6,737 nt of DNA from Victivallis vadensis (lineage in GTDB: Bacteria > Verrucomicrobiota > Lentisphaeria > Victivallales > GWF2-50-93): NCBI GenBank assembly GCA_020718525.1, contig DYRX01000239.1, positions 1-6,737 on the forward strand, read 5' to 3'. The first letter of the stretch is position 1; every line of letters starts with the position of its first letter. Below the pieces are notes generated by a model that saw only the letters and a list, made by a program, of their open reading frames with translations, searched no databases and had not been told where the DNA came from. The translations under genes were made by a program, and so were the position numbers. Below are positions 5,828-6,737 of this stretch, piece by piece.

Positions 5828-5843
5828 TAAAGAAAAATCTTGC

Positions 5844-6617
5844 TTACAATCTTTCTACTCCCATACCGCCGTCCAGCGTGATCGCAATCCCAGTTGAATA
5901 CGAGAGAAAGCCCTTTGCTAGCCCAGCGACTGCTCTGCCTATGTCTTCGGGGGTTCCCCACCTCTTCTGCAGAAGGAGGCCGGACTCGATCATCCTGTCG
6001 TATTTCTCCTTCACCCCCGAAGTCATATCAGTGGAGATTATTCCCGGTCGGACCTCGTAAACCGGGATTCCGAACTCAGCAAGCCTTACAGCGAAAAGCT
6101 TGCATGCCATGGCGAGTCCAGCCTTGGAGATGCAGTAGTCCCCCCTGTTTGTCGAAGCGAAGACAGCAGAGACAGAGCCGATCATTATTACACATGCGTC
6201 AGATTCAGGATTTTCTTTTTTCTGCCGGATCATTTCCCTGGCGACAGCCTGAGTCAGGAAATACGGCGCCTCCAGATTTGTTTTAATCACTTTTTCGAAA
6301 GACTGGGCTTCCGCCTCCAGAATGTCGGCTCTTTTTGGCGGCGCAATCCCGGCATTGTTGACGAGCAGATTGATCGAAGAATGTCTGGAAAGGACTTCAT
6401 CCAGCAGTCTCGCTCTTTCCTCCGCCAGACTGATGTCGCAGACATGATAGGTGGAAGCCTTCCCCCCTGCGGAGCGGATCTTTTCCATCGCTTCGGCGCA
6501 CTGCTCCTCGCTTCTCATGCCGACTGCGGCGATATCATAGCCCCCGCCGGCAAGCGCCAGAGATATCCCAAGTCCAATTCCCCTCGCACCGCCTGTAACA
6601 ATTGCGGTCTTTTTCAT
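5844..6617 (-). CDS. SDR family NAD(P)-dependent oxidoreductase (3-ketoacyl-ACP reductase-like)
   Basis: This is a classical short-chain dehydrogenase/reductase of 257 residues, the usual length, interconverting an alcohol and a ketone with NAD(P)H in the cytoplasm. It has the cofactor motif TGGARGIG (8-15), NNAG (87-90), the active-site Asn114 (KTNLEAPYF), Ser148 in IGSVS, the YCISK pair Tyr161/Lys165, and PGIISTDMT (191-199). The stretch from NRGDYCISKAGL to VYEVRPGI resembles an SDR subgroup often labelled FabG-like. No fatty-acid or acyl-carrier genes are near, so a sugar, polyol or hydroxy-acid substrate is at least as likely. ATG 6617 follows AAAGGA (6625-6630) at 7 bases. The flavoprotein lies 124 bases downstream in the same direction, so the two may act on one pathway. 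The exact substrate is unknown. Confidence 0.92.
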   Translation of the reverse strand: MKKTAIVTGGARGIGLGISLALAGGGYDIAAVGMRSEEQCAEAMEKIRSAGGKASTYHVCDISLAEERARLLDEVLSRHSSINLLVNNAGIAPPKRADILEAEAQSFEKVIKTNLEAPYFLTQAVAREMIRQKKENPESDACVIMIGSVSAVFASTNRGDYCISKAGLAMACKLFAVRLAEFGIPVYEVRPGIISTDMTSGVKEKYDRMIESGLLLQKRWGTPEDIGRAVAGLAKGFLSYSTGIAITLDGGMGVERL

Positions 6618-6650
6618 AAATTGATCCTTTCATCTCATTGATAACAAAAA

Positions 6651-6679
6651 ATTTAACCGGCTACCCCGGGACGTTCCAA
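6651..6679 (-). promoter_or_regulatory. Candidate promoter for the SDR gene
   Basis: On the minus strand TTGGAA (plus 6674-6679, 4/6) is followed by a 17-base spacer and TTAAAT (plus 6651-6656, 4/6). The start would be near 6644, giving a leader of about 27 bases that includes the AAAGGA ribosome site. The GC-rich CCCGGG in the spacer is unremarkable. Box matches are moderate, but spacing and distance to the gene are good. Confidence 0.35.
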
Positions 6680-6688
6680 GACTCGCTA

Positions 6689-6721
6689 TCGTAATCGTGT
6701 TCGTCAATGTACATCGTGTAC
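6689..6721. repeat. TCGT units at 6-base period plus a small dyad
   Basis: TCGT occurs at 6689, 6695 and 6701 (exact 6-base period: ATCGTA, ATCGTG and TTCGTC) and again at 6714. The last copy is in the loop of the dyad GTACA-TCG-TGTAC (6709-6721). The run reaches towards the window edge, so its full extent is not visible. It lies upstream of the SDR promoter candidate and may be a low-complexity intergenic repeat of the same kind as the CACACGAAG units. Confidence 0.4.
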
Positions 6722-6737
6722 GCTAACGTGAACCGCT

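Noticed and set aside
5735..5843. Small protein in the SDR-flavoprotein spacer (minus-strand frame reaching 5758)
   Set aside because: The frame is mostly a shadow of the SDR 3' end, and the spacer part holds the CACACGAAG repeat. There is no ribosome site or independent start.

Overview
The window looks like bacterial chromosome from a Gram-negative-type lineage. It carries four intact genes with Shine-Dalgarno sites, a roughly balanced base composition by eye, sigma70-like promoter boxes, and no phage, plasmid or transposase genes. Several features would fit a PVC-group bacterium, for example a Lentisphaerota/Victivallales relative: the long stand-alone PurQ, the SDR plus large soluble flavoprotein pair, and the CACGAAG-type spacer repeats. 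That placement is an impression and cannot be proven from this sequence.

Layout: (1) 1-199, gene-free. The first ten bases look like the 3' end of a tRNA-Ser, followed by short inverted repeats. (2) 200-1003, minus strand: purQ, the glutaminase subunit of FGAM synthase in purine synthesis. (3) 1004-1390, a 387-base divergent intergenic region rich in overlapping inverted repeats. It also holds a good plus-strand intrinsic terminator, candidate promoters in both directions and an unlisted 70-codon CTG-start ORF. (4) 1391-3619, plus strand: glgB, glycogen branching enzyme, complete with its catalytic triad. (5) 3620-3757, the spacer between two convergent genes, with one weak terminator. (6) 3758-5719, minus strand: a fumarate reductase/succinate dehydrogenase-like FAD protein of unknown substrate, probably starting at TTG. 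(7) 5720-5843, a spacer with a CACACGAAG repeat and a possible internal promoter. (8) 5844-6617, minus strand: a short-chain dehydrogenase/reductase (SDR). (9) 6618-6737, the upstream region of the SDR gene, with a candidate promoter and a short TCGT-phased repeat.

The SDR and flavoprotein genes run in the same direction, 124 bases apart, with no clear terminator between them. They may form a two-gene redox unit in which one enzyme interconverts an alcohol and a ketone and the other adds or removes hydrogen at a C-C bond, but the substrate cannot be read from sequence. purQ and glgB are divergent and metabolically unrelated. Neither has its usual partners (purL/purS, glgC/glgA/glgP) in view.

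I see no clear new multi-gene system. The most unexplained stretch is the 1038-1245 intergenic region, which could be a structured RNA, a regulatory leader or a dispersed palindromic repeat.
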